A stretch of DNA of 64,000 nucleotides from NCBI RefSeq assembly GCF_000807925.1, contig NZ_JRVC01000019.1:34697-98696 (forward strand). Direction: 5' to 3'. How positions within the stretch are numbered: position 1 is the first letter of the stretch; each line of letters begins with the position of its first letter. The stretch is from Novosphingobium subterraneum (GTDB taxonomy: Bacteria > Pseudomonadota > Alphaproteobacteria > Sphingomonadales > Sphingomonadaceae). A program made the position numbers and the translations under genes. Below the pieces are notes generated by a model. It saw only the letters and a list, made by a program, of their open reading frames with translations. It was not told the origin of the DNA and made no database searches. Positions 26,052 to 34,474 of the stretch are shown here, one piece after another.

Positions 26052-27364
26052 TGAACCGCAGTTTCGGCTGGTTTTCGATTGTCCGGCTGGGGTCCGTGCA
26101 GGCCTCGATCGGGGCGATGGTGATGATCGCCACTTCCCTGCTCAATCGCCTGATGGTGCTGGAATACCGCCTGGCGGCAGGCGTGCCTGCAGGTCTCGTG
26201 GCATGGCATTACATGGTGCAGCTATCGCGCCCGCTATGGGGCCACGGCTCCGATCTCGGCCGCCGGCGCACGCCTTGGGTCATCGGCGGCATGGCAGTTC
26301 TCGGAACAGGTGCGCTGCTCGCGGTACAGGCGACCACGATGCTTGATGATGCGCGGATGCTTGGGATTGGCCTCGCCACGGTCGCCTTCACCTTGATCGG
26401 TGCCGGTGTTGGCGCAGCGGGAACCTCGATGCTTGCCATTCTCGCCAGCGGTGTCGCTCCCGAACGCCGTGCCGCCGCCGCTGCCACGACCTGGATCATG
26501 ATGGTCTTCGGCATCGTCATTTCCGCCGGCACTGCCGGAGCCTTGCTTGATCCGTTCACCGAACAGCGCCTGTTCATGGTCGCAGGGTGCGTCGTAGCTG
26601 CGGCGATCACGCTCACCTGCATCGCGATGGTCGGGCTAGAGGCCAAGGCCACCGGCGCCCTTTCAGCGGAAAGCCGTCAGCCCCCTGCGTCCTTGCGTGA
26701 AGCCATTGCCGAAATCCTCGGCGATCCGCAGTCGCGTCGCTTCACCATGTTCATCTTCGTCTCGATGCTCGCCTATTCGATGCAGGACCTGATCCTCGAA
26801 CCCTTTGCCGGGCTCGTGTTCCAGATGTCGCCGGGACAGTCGACCAGCCTTTCCGGCCTCCAGCACGGCGGCGTGCTCGTCGGCATGATCGTGACGGGCC
26901 TTGGCGGCAGTGCCTTTGCCGGGCGCATGCCCATCGAACTGCGCATCTGGACCATGCTTGGCTGTGTCGGCTCGGCTGTTGCGCTGGCAGGGCTTGCCAT
27001 GGCGGCCCAAGCGGGTCCGGTCTGGCCACTGGCGGCGAACATTGCCGCGCTTGGCTTCTTCAACGGTGCCTTCGCCGTCTCCGCCATCGGCTCGATGATG
27101 GGACTGGCCGGGGCGGGCAAGCGCACCCGCGAAGGCGTTCGCATGGGCGTATGGGGCACGGCGCAGGCCACCGCATTCGGCCTCGGCGGATTGACCGGCG
27201 CTCTGGGCGTCGATCTCGTGCGCGGCGCGACGGGGCAGGTGGCCGAGTCTTTCCAGCTCATCTTCGCATTCGAGGCGAGCTTGTTCCTCGTCTCGGCAAT
27301 CCTCGCGATGCGGGTGACTCATCGGCGGGACATCCCCGCCCAACTAGGGGCGGCAGGGGCATGA
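26051..27364 (+). CDS. PucC-family (BCD) transporter between bchG and bchP
   Basis: A 437-residue, 12-helix MFS-like protein of the PucC/LhaA family. It starts MNRSFGWFSIVRLGSVQASIGAM, with LVAWHYMVQLSRPLWGHGSDLGRRRTPWVIGG and SMQDLILEPFAGLVFQMSPGQSTSL as family landmarks. It is the paralog usually found between bchG and bchP in purple bacteria, sometimes called orf428 or bch2. It probably handles or delivers bacteriochlorophyll; this is inference from the family and position. Overlaps with both neighbours (TGATG, ATGA) imply coupled translation. Confidence 0.92.
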   Translation: MNRSFGWFSIVRLGSVQASIGAMVMIATSLLNRLMVLEYRLAAGVPAGLVAWHYMVQLSRPLWGHGSDLGRRRTPWVIGGMAVLGTGALLAVQATTMLDDARMLGIGLATVAFTLIGAGVGAAGTSMLAILASGVAPERRAAAAATTWIMMVFGIVISAGTAGALLDPFTEQRLFMVAGCVVAAAITLTCIAMVGLEAKATGALSAESRQPPASLREAIAEILGDPQSRRFTMFIFVSMLAYSMQDLILEPFAGLVFQMSPGQSTSLSGLQHGGVLVGMIVTGLGGSAFAGRMPIELRIWTMLGCVGSAVALAGLAMAAQAGPVWPLAANIAALGFFNGAFAVSAIGSMMGLAGAGKRTREGVRMGVWGTAQATAFGLGGLTGALGVDLVRGATGQVAESFQLIFAFEASLFLVSAILAMRVTHRRDIPAQLGAAGA

Positions 27365-28560
27365 CCGACAGGCTTGAATACGATGTCGTCGTGATTGGCG
27401 GTGGACCTTCGGGCGCCACGGCCGCTTGGGATCTGGCACGCTTGGGCCGGAAGGTCCTGCTTCTTGACCGGGCAGGGCGGATCAAGCCCTGCGGCGGCGC
27501 AGTGCCGCCGCGTCTGCTCGAGGAATTCGAAGTGCCGCAATCGCTGCTCGTGGCTCGCGCCCGATCGGCGCGGATGGTCGCGCCGTCGAACCGGGCGGTG
27601 GACATGCCGGTGGGCGAGATCGGCTATGTCGGCATGGTCGATCGCGATCACTTTGACGAATGGCTGCGGGCCCGTGCCGCCAGGGCCGGAGCTGACCGCC
27701 GCGTCGGCACCTACGAACGGATCGAGCGTGACGGCAAGCCCGGCGCGATCGTGTGCTATCATGAAGCGCGCGGCGGCGAAGTCCGGAAAGTCCGCACCCG
27801 CCTCGTCATCGGTGCTGACGGCGCGCGCTCGGGCGTAGCGCGCGAAAACATTCCTGGTGCGACACGTAACCCGTGCGTCTTCGCCTATCACGAAGTCGTC
27901 CGTTCGCCGCAAAGCACGGAACAAGGGTTTGATGCCTCGCGTTGCGACGTGCTCTATCAGGGCAAGCTCTCGCCCGATTTCTATGCATGGGTTTTCCCTC
28001 ATGGCGAAACGTCGAGCATCGGCGTCGGCAGCGCCAACAAGGGCTTTTCCCTGCGCGGTTCGGTCAAGCAGATGCGCGATGAACTCGGCCTTGAAGGTTG
28101 CGAGACGATCCGCCGCGAAGGCGCCCCGATCCCGCTCAAGCCGTTGAAGCGCTGGGACAATGGCCGCGACGTGCTGGTCGCAGGGGACGCTGCCGGCGTC
28201 GTCGCCCCTGCCTCGGGCGAGGGCATCTATTATGCCATGGTCTGCGGGCGGATCGCCGCGCAAACTGGGGACGCTTTCCTTGCCAGCGGCAATCCTTCGC
28301 TGCTGAAGCGGGCGCGCAAGGCGTTCCTGCGCGAACATGGCCGCGTGTTCTGGATACTCGGGATCATGCAGTACTTCTGGTACTCCAGCGACAGGCGGCG
28401 CGAACGCTTCGTCGAAATGTGCGCGGACAAGGACGTGCAGCAACTGACCTGGCAGGCCTACATGAACAAGAAGCTCGTGCGCGCCAAACCGATGGCGCAC
28501 GTGCGGATATTCCTCAAGGATTGCGCGCACTTGCTCGGGTTGAGGCCTGCAGTCGGATGA
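27361..28560 (+). CDS. bchP: Geranylgeranyl bacteriochlorophyll reductase
   Basis: A flavoprotein of 399 residues that reduces the geranylgeranyl tail to phytyl. The dinucleotide-binding motif is VVVIGGGPSGATAAWDLARLG (residues 9-29), followed by the CGGAVPPRLLEEF family segment. The second FAD motif is VLVAGDAAGVVAPASGEGIYYAM, near residue 278. The start MTDRLEYDVV overlaps the previous stop by ATGA. The ORF extends upstream but that part is a shadow. Confidence 0.96.
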   Translation: MTDRLEYDVVVIGGGPSGATAAWDLARLGRKVLLLDRAGRIKPCGGAVPPRLLEEFEVPQSLLVARARSARMVAPSNRAVDMPVGEIGYVGMVDRDHFDEWLRARAARAGADRRVGTYERIERDGKPGAIVCYHEARGGEVRKVRTRLVIGADGARSGVARENIPGATRNPCVFAYHEVVRSPQSTEQGFDASRCDVLYQGKLSPDFYAWVFPHGETSSIGVGSANKGFSLRGSVKQMRDELGLEGCETIRREGAPIPLKPLKRWDNGRDVLVAGDAAGVVAPASGEGIYYAMVCGRIAAQTGDAFLASGNPSLLKRARKAFLREHGRVFWILGIMQYFWYSSDRRRERFVEMCADKDVQQLTWQAYMNKKLVRAKPMAHVRIFLKDCAHLLGLRPAVG

Positions 28561-29051
28561 AGCCCGCCTCGCTCATGCCTGCCGGCATTCCCATCGGCAT
28601 CGCCTCGCTGGCCGCCTTCGCCACGGCATTGGTCGGCGGGACGATCACCGATCTCGGGCCCTGGTATGACTCGCTGATCAAACCCGGTTTCACTCCGCCA
28701 CGCCCGGTCTTTCCGATCGCATGGACCACGATCTTCGCCCTGTGCGCCATCGCCGGAGTCGCAGCCTGGCGCGCAGCACGCAGCTCACGCACGTCGGACA
28801 CGGTGATCGGCCTGTTCGCCCTGAACGGCTTCCTCAATATCTTGTGGAGCCTGCTCTTTTTCCGGATGCAGCGGCCCGACTGGGCATTCTGGGAACTCTG
28901 CCTGCTGTGGCTCTCGATTGCCACGCTGATCGTGTATTGCGGCCGCATCTCGCGCCTATCGGCGGTGCTGCTGTTACCCTACATCGCCTGGGTCACCGTT
29001 GCCGGCGCACTCAACTGGGAAATCGTCCGCCTCAACGCGCCGTTCGGTTAA
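28557..29051 (+). CDS. tspO: TspO/CrtK tryptophan-rich sensory protein
   Basis: A five-helix membrane protein of 164 residues. It has the TspO/MBR landmarks WYDSLIKPGFTPPRPVFPIAWTTIF, ALNGFLNILWSLLFF and LLPYIAWVTVAGALNWEI. The family binds tetrapyrroles; in Rhodobacter, TspO acts in oxygen and tetrapyrrole signalling that tunes photosynthesis genes, but its exact molecular activity is debated. The ATG overlaps the bchP stop by four bases. Confidence 0.95.
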   Translation: MKPASLMPAGIPIGIASLAAFATALVGGTITDLGPWYDSLIKPGFTPPRPVFPIAWTTIFALCAIAGVAAWRAARSSRTSDTVIGLFALNGFLNILWSLLFFRMQRPDWAFWELCLLWLSIATLIVYCGRISRLSAVLLLPYIAWVTVAGALNWEIVRLNAPFG

Positions 29052-29073
29052 GGGAAGGGCCTCGCCCGGCACC

Positions 29074-29325
29074 ATGGAAGCGCTCTTCGCCTCGGGCCAC
29101 GCCGCCGACATTGTCCTCGCCGCACTCCTGCTCGAAGCGCTCTGGCTGCGTTGGCGCGGTTGGAGCGTTGGGGATCTCCTCACCATGCTGCTTCCCGCAG
29201 CGCTGATCGTTGTTGGACTTCGCGCCGCATTGGTCGGAGCGGACTGGCCGTGGATTTCGGCCCCGATCGCGCTGTCCTTCCCGGTGCACATAGTCGACGT
29301 CATGCGCCGTCGCCGCAGCCTCTGA
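29074..29325 (+). CDS. Small membrane protein, 83 aa, end of bchG-bchP-tspO operon
   Basis: An 83-residue protein starting MEALFASGHAADIVLAALLL. It has three hydrophobic segments (HAADIVLAALLLEALWL, LLTMLLPAALIVVGLRAALVG, ISAPIALSFPVHIVDVM) and basic termini (final residues VMRRRRSL). It lies 22 bases after tspO and ends the plus-strand operon. I do not recognise the family with certainty. Its position suggests a role in pigment or complex assembly, but that is only context. Confidence 0.7.
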   Translation: MEALFASGHAADIVLAALLLEALWLRWRGWSVGDLLTMLLPAALIVVGLRAALVGADWPWISAPIALSFPVHIVDVMRRRRSL

Positions 29326-29402
29326 CAGTCGCACGTCCGTCTGCAAGAGTTGGGGGTGAGTTAGGGGGGAGTTGCCCCTCTGCCCCCGAGAGTTGGAAAC
29401 CC

Positions 29403-29435
29403 AAAAAAAGGTCCGCCGGAGTGCTCCAGCGGACC
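29403..29435 (-). terminator. Rho-independent terminator of the puf operon
   Basis: On the minus strand, after pufC, GGTCCGCTGGAG pairs with CTCCGGCGGACC (7 bp, one mismatch, 4 bp) and is followed by seven T residues (29409-29403). It is a typical intrinsic terminator for pufBALMC. The mirrored GC-rich run just upstream (29350-29395) may serve the plus-strand operon. Confidence 0.85.
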
Positions 29436-29462
29436 CTTCAGGTCCCACATTCCTGCGGGGGA

Positions 29463-30548
29463 TCAGTGTGTTGCGGTTGATACCGCAGCGGCAATCGGAG
29501 CCGCCGGTGCCGCAGGCGCTGCCGGAGCTGCCGCCGGCATCGCCATCGGTGGGCCCCACAGTGCCGGGTAGTCCTTGGCCATCTTGTACCCGCCCATCGG
29601 CTTGTTCTTGCCCTGGTGGCAGGTGGCGCAGTTCACCTTGAACGGATCACCCATCGGCCCCTTGCGGTGCGCCGGGAAGACGTCCTTCAAACTACTGATA
29701 TACTGGCCATTTATATCGCGGACCATGCGCAGGCCGTACCACGCCGTGGCGCGCTTGGGCGTGCTGATGTTCCACGGCTTGAACGCCTGCGCGTTGTGGC
29801 AGAACGTGCAATTCACGCCCAGCGACTGCGACAGATGGTTCATAAGTGCATACTGCGGCTCGGTTTCCTTGATGGAAAGTTCGTTGGCCTTGGTCGGATG
29901 CAGGGTGTCGGAAACGACCCGGATCGACCTGTCCGTCTTCGGATCACCGGTCAGGTAAAGCGCCAGCGACGCTTCCGGCAGCGACGAGTAAGCTGATGCC
30001 GCAACGGGATTATTCTGCCCATGACGGTTGCCGATGATCCCGTTCTTGCCAGCTTCCGGCAGCGCCCAGTAGTTGGCCGGGATCGCATTTCCGCGGTGGC
30101 AGGTCCAGCAGGTCACGCCCGTGCTCGCCACGTGCTTGTTCCAATTGGAGTTTATGTTGCGCGTCATCTGCAACATCTTGCGCGCGGCGACCTTGGTGTA
30201 CTTTTCGTCCGAGGCCATGTTCTCGGGGTTGTGGCAGTAATTGCAGCCCTGTTCCGGGGAAACCCACGCGGTGATTGCGGCCATCGTGTAGGTGAACTGC
30301 TCTTCCGAGACGTCGCCCAGGACCTGGACGTTCTGGTAGGCGGCGCCAGCCCGAGGTCCATCGTTCGAGGGCGGATCGTAGGGCGGGGCGGGCACGTCGT
30401 CCTTGGCCATGGCCACCTTCTTCAAGGTGACCTGGTCCATCCCGGTGCCGCGATGCCCGTTCTGGACCGACTGCTTCGGCCCCAGCTCGCAACCCGAAAG
30501 GGTCAGAGCAGCGCTCGCCAATGCGGCGATTGCGATTGTCCTTTTCAT
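29463..30548 (-). CDS. pufC: Tetrahaem cytochrome c subunit of the reaction centre
   Basis: The periplasmic cytochrome subunit, 361 residues. It has a lipoprotein signal (ALTLSGCELGP) and four CxxCH haem sites: CNYCH, CWTCH, CTFCH and CATCH. Each of the first three is preceded by a Met-containing helix (EQFTYTMAAITAW, ARKMLQMTRNIN, QYALMNHLSQSLG) that supplies the axial ligand. It re-reduces the oxidised special pair. The C-terminus is a low-complexity Ala/Pro tail (PMAMPAAAPAAPAAP and more). The gene overlaps pufM by ATGA. Not every aerobic phototroph has pufC, so its presence affects which soluble donor is used. Confidence 0.97.
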   Translation of the reverse strand: MKRTIAIAALASAALTLSGCELGPKQSVQNGHRGTGMDQVTLKKVAMAKDDVPAPPYDPPSNDGPRAGAAYQNVQVLGDVSEEQFTYTMAAITAWVSPEQGCNYCHNPENMASDEKYTKVAARKMLQMTRNINSNWNKHVASTGVTCWTCHRGNAIPANYWALPEAGKNGIIGNRHGQNNPVAASAYSSLPEASLALYLTGDPKTDRSIRVVSDTLHPTKANELSIKETEPQYALMNHLSQSLGVNCTFCHNAQAFKPWNISTPKRATAWYGLRMVRDINGQYISSLKDVFPAHRKGPMGDPFKVNCATCHQGKNKPMGGYKMAKDYPALWGPPMAMPAAAPAAPAAPAAPIAAAVSTATH

Positions 30549-31519
30549 TGGCCCGCACTCCCCAGCGTGGCGGGATCAATGACCCCGGTATCGGGATACA
30601 TCGGAGCATAGCCATGCTGCTGCGCCCAGAGGTACCAGTTGTCGACCACGGTGCCGGTCAGCAGGATGCCGATGCCGCCGGTCAGCGTCGTCAGCACTGC
30701 GAACCACCAGGCCCAGCGGTGGATCGATTCCATCGTGGCGTTGAAGCCCATGGTCCAGCGCCAGAACAGCGCCGCGCGTTCCGATGCCGTGCCGCGATCG
30801 GTGATCTGCTCGATCTCGCGCTCACCGCCGTAGCGACCGACCGCCAGGATGGTCGCACCGTGCATCGCGAAGAGCAGGGTCGATCCATAGAGGAAGGCGA
30901 TCGAGAAGGCGTGGAACGGGTTGTAGAACAGGTTGCCGTAGCGGATCGAGAAGGCGGCGGTCCAATCGAGGTGCGGGAAGATGCCGAACGGCACGCTTTC
31001 CGCCCACGAGCCCATGAAGAACGGGCGGATGAAGCCGAGCACGAGGTAGAGCCAGATCGCCGAGGCAAAGGCCCAGGCCACGTGCGTTCCCATGCCGAGC
31101 GCCCGGGCGCGGGTATACGTGCGGATCCACCAGAGGATGATCGAGGTGGTCAGGAAGAACCCGGCCATGATCCACCAGCCGCCCTTGGCCAGCGGGACGA
31201 AGGGCGTGAAGCCATATTCCGGCCCCGGAGGTTCAAGGCTGAGCCAGGGCAGCATGCGCACGAACTGGATCGGGTTCCAGCCCACCGAGGCGAGCATGTT
31301 GAGCCCGATGATCTCGATCGCGAAGAACCCGAAGATCAGGGCGAACACCCCGGTCCAGCCAAGATATACCGGGCCGATCTGCGCATGGCCGATCAGGCCC
31401 ATGAGGTGGTTGAACGATCCCTTGCCTATCCGCGGCTCGCTGCCGGGGGGAAGGGCGATCCCGGCTTCGGGTTCGCCCCGCAGCTGGACTTGGGTGAAAA
31501 TGTTCTGATAGGTCGCCAT
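30545..31519 (-). CDS. pufM: Photosynthetic reaction centre M subunit
   Basis: The M subunit, 324 residues, five membrane helices. The start MATYQNIFTQVQLRGEPE is typical. Landmarks are LGWTGVFALIFGFFAIEIIGLN (helix A), WQMTAFF-like helix replaced by WIMAGFFLTTSIILWWIR, and the YNPFHAFSIAFLYGSTLLFAMHG segment with the special-pair and iron-ligand His residues. It binds QA and half of the special pair. It follows pufL by 14 bases. Confidence 0.98.
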   Translation of the reverse strand: MATYQNIFTQVQLRGEPEAGIALPPGSEPRIGKGSFNHLMGLIGHAQIGPVYLGWTGVFALIFGFFAIEIIGLNMLASVGWNPIQFVRMLPWLSLEPPGPEYGFTPFVPLAKGGWWIMAGFFLTTSIILWWIRTYTRARALGMGTHVAWAFASAIWLYLVLGFIRPFFMGSWAESVPFGIFPHLDWTAAFSIRYGNLFYNPFHAFSIAFLYGSTLLFAMHGATILAVGRYGGEREIEQITDRGTASERAALFWRWTMGFNATMESIHRWAWWFAVLTTLTGGIGILLTGTVVDNWYLWAQQHGYAPMYPDTGVIDPATLGSAGQ

Positions 31520-31533
31520 CGCTCAGTGCTCCT

Positions 31534-32358
31534 TCACGACCAGATCGGCAGGTTGAGCCACCAGGTCCACCATTCGGGCCAGCCCTTGGTCCACAGCGGC
31601 CCGCTGATCACGATGCAGACGGCGCTCCAGAAGCCCGCGTTGAGGGCAAGGAGAAGGCCGACGCGGTGAATGCCCAGCGTGCCGACCGAATAGCCGATGA
31701 GATCGCGGAAGAAGGTGTCTTCATACTCTGGCGACTTCACTTCGGCACCTTCTGGCGGGTTCACCGCCGAGAGCACCAGCGCGCCGTGCAGGGCGAGCGC
31801 GAGCGTCGTCGTGAAGAAGAACGAGACTGCCAGCATGTGGGCCGGATTGTAGTGGAAATGCAGGTACTGGTACCCCGTGTTGGAAACCCAATCGAGGTGG
31901 CTGAAAATGCCGTAGGGGAAGCCGAAGTGCCATCCGCCCAGAAGGACGGGGCGGATCACCACCAGCGTGAAGTACGCGAAGATCGCCATGCTGAAGGCGA
32001 CCGGCACATGATAGCCCATGCCCAGTTTGCGGCAGATCTCGACTTCGCGCAGCGCCCAGCTGCTGAAGGATATCAGCGCGCAGACGGTGATGACCTGCCA
32101 GAACCCGCCCTGCGCCAGCGGCGCGAGGCCAAGGCCATATTTGAGGTCTGGCGGTTCGATCGAGATGAGCCAGGGATTCCACGTCGGTCCTTGCGAGGCC
32201 GCGTAGAAGATGAGGGCGGTGCCCAGCGATGCGAAGATCGCGGTCACCACACCAAAGAAGCCGACGTAGAACGGACCCACCCAGAAATCGAACAGGTCGC
32301 CGCCGATCAACGTGCCACCGCGAACGCGGTATTTTCGTTCGAAACTAAGGAGTGCCAT
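31534..32358 (-). CDS. pufL: Photosynthetic reaction centre L subunit
   Basis: The L subunit, 274 residues, five membrane helices. It begins MALLSFERKYRVRGGTLIGG and shows FDFWVGPFYVGFFGV (helix A), FPYGIFSHLDWVSNTGYQYLHFHYNPAHMLAVSFFFTT (special-pair His and accessory ligands) and the C-terminal WPEWWTWWLNLPIW. It forms the heterodimer with PufM and binds the QB quinone. A strong hairpin lies in the 102-base gap before it. Confidence 0.98.
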   Translation of the reverse strand: MALLSFERKYRVRGGTLIGGDLFDFWVGPFYVGFFGVVTAIFASLGTALIFYAASQGPTWNPWLISIEPPDLKYGLGLAPLAQGGFWQVITVCALISFSSWALREVEICRKLGMGYHVPVAFSMAIFAYFTLVVIRPVLLGGWHFGFPYGIFSHLDWVSNTGYQYLHFHYNPAHMLAVSFFFTTTLALALHGALVLSAVNPPEGAEVKSPEYEDTFFRDLIGYSVGTLGIHRVGLLLALNAGFWSAVCIVISGPLWTKGWPEWWTWWLNLPIWS

Positions 32359-32419
32359 GGTTCTACCCCTCCCCGCCGCGGCGCGACGGGCTTAGCTGTG
32401 TTCTGATTGGCTGCCACAG

Positions 32420-32447
32420 GAGGCGGCGACGGGAGCGCCGCCGCCTC
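32420..32447 (-). other. pufA-pufL intercistronic hairpin
   Basis: A perfect 9-bp stem (GAGGCGGCG with CGCCGCCTC) with a 10-base loop lies 14 bases after the pufA stop. There is no T tract. In Rhodobacter a hairpin at this place stabilises the upstream pufBA message and gives excess LH1 over reaction-centre transcript; the same role is likely here. Confidence 0.75.
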
Positions 32448-32460
32448 TCGCACAGTTGCG

Positions 32461-32646
32461 TCAGGGCGCTGCGGGCGCCGCTGCTGCTGCGTTCGCCATG
32501 CCCTGGGCCGAATTCGGGCCATCGAGCCAGTTGAACGTATCGGTGCTGAGCAGGATGAAGTGAATCACCAGTGCGAGCACGAACAGGAACGCGAACAGGG
32601 CAACCAGAGCCCTGCGCGGATCGAAAATAAGCCAAATCCTCCACAT
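32461..32646 (-). CDS. pufA: Light-harvesting 1 alpha polypeptide
   Basis: An LH1 alpha chain of 61 residues. It begins MWRIWLIFDPRRALVALFAF, the canonical alpha N-terminus. The membrane helix carries the bacteriochlorophyll-ligating His in LALVIHFILLST. The C-terminal tail NWLDGPNSAQ ends in an Ala/Pro stretch. It forms the LH1 ring with PufB around the reaction centre. Confidence 0.97.
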   Translation of the reverse strand: MWRIWLIFDPRRALVALFAFLFVLALVIHFILLSTDTFNWLDGPNSAQGMANAAAAAPAAP

Positions 32647-32712
32647 GGTCTTAGTCCTTGTGCAAGTGTTGAAGGTCCTGCCTCAGGCTGTCGCCGCGGG
32701 CAGGCGGATGCG

Positions 32713-32868
32713 TCAGAGCCAGGGCTTCCACATCCAGACGAGGACGTGTGCGACCACCGCGACGGCGGTGAAGCCGACGAAGCTGCTCATGAAGAGTTTG
32801 TGGAATTCCTTTGCTTCCTCTGGGGTGAGGTAGGTCCTCAGCCCGAAGCGATCGTCATGATCACTCAT
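32713..32868 (-). CDS. pufB: Light-harvesting 1 beta polypeptide
   Basis: An LH1 beta chain of 51 residues starting MSDHDDRFGLRTYLTPEEAKEFHKLF. The ATG at 32868 follows GGAGATT at good distance; the longer frame upstream is a bchZ shadow. The ligand His is in VAVVAHVLVWMWKPWL, the standard beta C-terminus. It is the first gene of pufBALMC. Confidence 0.97.
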   Translation of the reverse strand: MSDHDDRFGLRTYLTPEEAKEFHKLFMSSFVGFTAVAVVAHVLVWMWKPWL

Positions 32869-33028
32869 TGCCCAATCTCCAGTCGTTGTTGATGTGCGAG
32901 AGGCGGAAGACCTCTTTCGGTATCCGCGCGGAACTGACCCGCGTGGATGGGGGAACACGGGCGACCGGAGATGGGCGACCGTGCAAGCTGATGCGCCCGG
33001 GATGAGCGCGGAAGGATCGATGTGCGGA

Positions 33029-34474
33029 TCATGTGACCTGCGCCTCGAGCATGGCATCGGCGAGCCTGTCGGCGCTGACGCGGGTTTCGTTGTTGCGGCG
33101 GGTGACACGTTCGGCGGCATCGCGCAGGCGCTTGGCGGCGGAAATGCGCACCAGCACGGGCTGTGCCTCGACGATCTGGTCGAGCCGGGCCTTGGCGTCT
33201 TCATCCCAAGCCAGTTCGCGGGTGGCGCGCGCGGGCGTTGCTTCCACTGCGTCGAGTTGCGTGGCCAGCGGGATGATGTTGAACAGCGCATCGAACAGTG
33301 CGTTGCAGACTTCCTGCACGAGGTAGGTCGCGCCCGAATAGCCCATGAACGGCGTGCCGATGTGGCGGCGGATGGCGGCGCCGGGGAAGCTGGCCGGAAT
33401 GTAGATCGACCGGCCGCCCTTTTCGGCGCTGTACATGCGTTCGTTGTAGCTTCCGAACAGCACCAGCGGCGGGTTCGCGTGAATCGCGGCGCGCACGTCC
33501 TCGTTCTTCGGCTTCACGCCCGCGCTGCGGGAGAAGGCGAAAGTGCAGGGCAGGCCCATGTCATCTTCGAGGAAGTGGCGGATACCGCGCGCATAAGTCT
33601 CGTTGGCGACGATGCCGAAGCTGGCCGTGGCGAAGAAGTCCTGCGTGACCGAGCGCCACAGGTCCCACAGCGGCTTGATCGTGGTGTGCTTCTCGCGTTC
33701 GATGAACGGTTCTGGGTCAAGCCCGAGTTCGGCGGCCAGCGCGCGGAGGAAGCGAGTGGTGCTGTCGAGCCCGATCGGCGCCTGGAAGTAGGGCCGCTCC
33801 ATCAGTTCGCACAAGTTGCGTCCGAATTCGCGATACATGCAGACGTTCGCCTGGGCATCTGCCAGCCTGCGGATATCGGCAAGATGGCTGCCCAGCGGGA
33901 AGACCATGTTGACCTCTGCACCGATGCCTTCGATCAGGCGGCGGATTTCGTGAACGTCGCTCGCCATGTTGAACATGCCGTAGCTGGGGCCGAGGATGTT
34001 GACCCTGGGCTTCTCGCCGTCCTTGACCGGTTTGACCGCAGGGACGGTTTTCGGGCCGAATTCCGACCAGAGCCAGCTGAGCGCGCGGTCGGCACACTGC
34101 CATTGGTCCTCGTCGATCGTGCGCGGCAGGAAGCGTTTGATGTTGGTGCCTTGCGGCGTCACGCCACCGCCGATCATCTCGGCGATGGAGCCTGTCACGA
34201 CCACGGCGGGCAGTTCCGGATCGAGCACTTTCCATGCCCGCTTCATCGCGCCTTCGGTACCGGTCTTGCCCAGCTCTTCCTCACCAAGACCGGTGACCAC
34301 AATCGGCAATTCGTGCGGAGGCAGGCCATCGGTGTAGTGCAGGACCGAGGTAACCGGAAGGTTCTCGCAACCCACCGGCCCGTCGATGATCACTTGCAGG
34401 CCTTTTACCGCAGTGAAGACATAGACGGCGCCCCAGTAGCCGCCGGCCCGATCATGGTCGAGGACGAGGGTCAT
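33029..34474 (-). CDS. bchZ: Chlorophyllide a reductase subunit Z
   Basis: A NifK-like subunit of 481 residues. It starts MTLVLDHDRAGGYWGAVYVF at 34474, overlapping bchY by ATGA. Landmarks are DGPVGCENLPVTSVLHYTDG (cluster Cys), TGSIAEMIGGGVTPQGTNI, and YSGATYLVQEVCNALFDALF near residue 402. With BchX and BchY it reduces the C7-C8 bond of ring B. The 160 bases between its stop and pufB contain no convincing small gene; pufQ is not seen. The puf promoter may lie there or within bchZ, as known in related bacteria. Confidence 0.97.
   Translation of the reverse strand: MTLVLDHDRAGGYWGAVYVFTAVKGLQVIIDGPVGCENLPVTSVLHYTDGLPPHELPIVVTGLGEEELGKTGTEGAMKRAWKVLDPELPAVVVTGSIAEMIGGGVTPQGTNIKRFLPRTIDEDQWQCADRALSWLWSEFGPKTVPAVKPVKDGEKPRVNILGPSYGMFNMASDVHEIRRLIEGIGAEVNMVFPLGSHLADIRRLADAQANVCMYREFGRNLCELMERPYFQAPIGLDSTTRFLRALAAELGLDPEPFIEREKHTTIKPLWDLWRSVTQDFFATASFGIVANETYARGIRHFLEDDMGLPCTFAFSRSAGVKPKNEDVRAAIHANPPLVLFGSYNERMYSAEKGGRSIYIPASFPGAAIRRHIGTPFMGYSGATYLVQEVCNALFDALFNIIPLATQLDAVEATPARATRELAWDEDAKARLDQIVEAQPVLVRISAAKRLRDAAERVTRRNNETRVSADRLADAMLEAQVT

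Noticed and set aside
32869..33028. Possible pufQ or other small gene between bchZ and pufB
   Set aside because: No frame with a start, ribosome site and membrane helix was found; the open frame there is an upstream extension of pufB without support.
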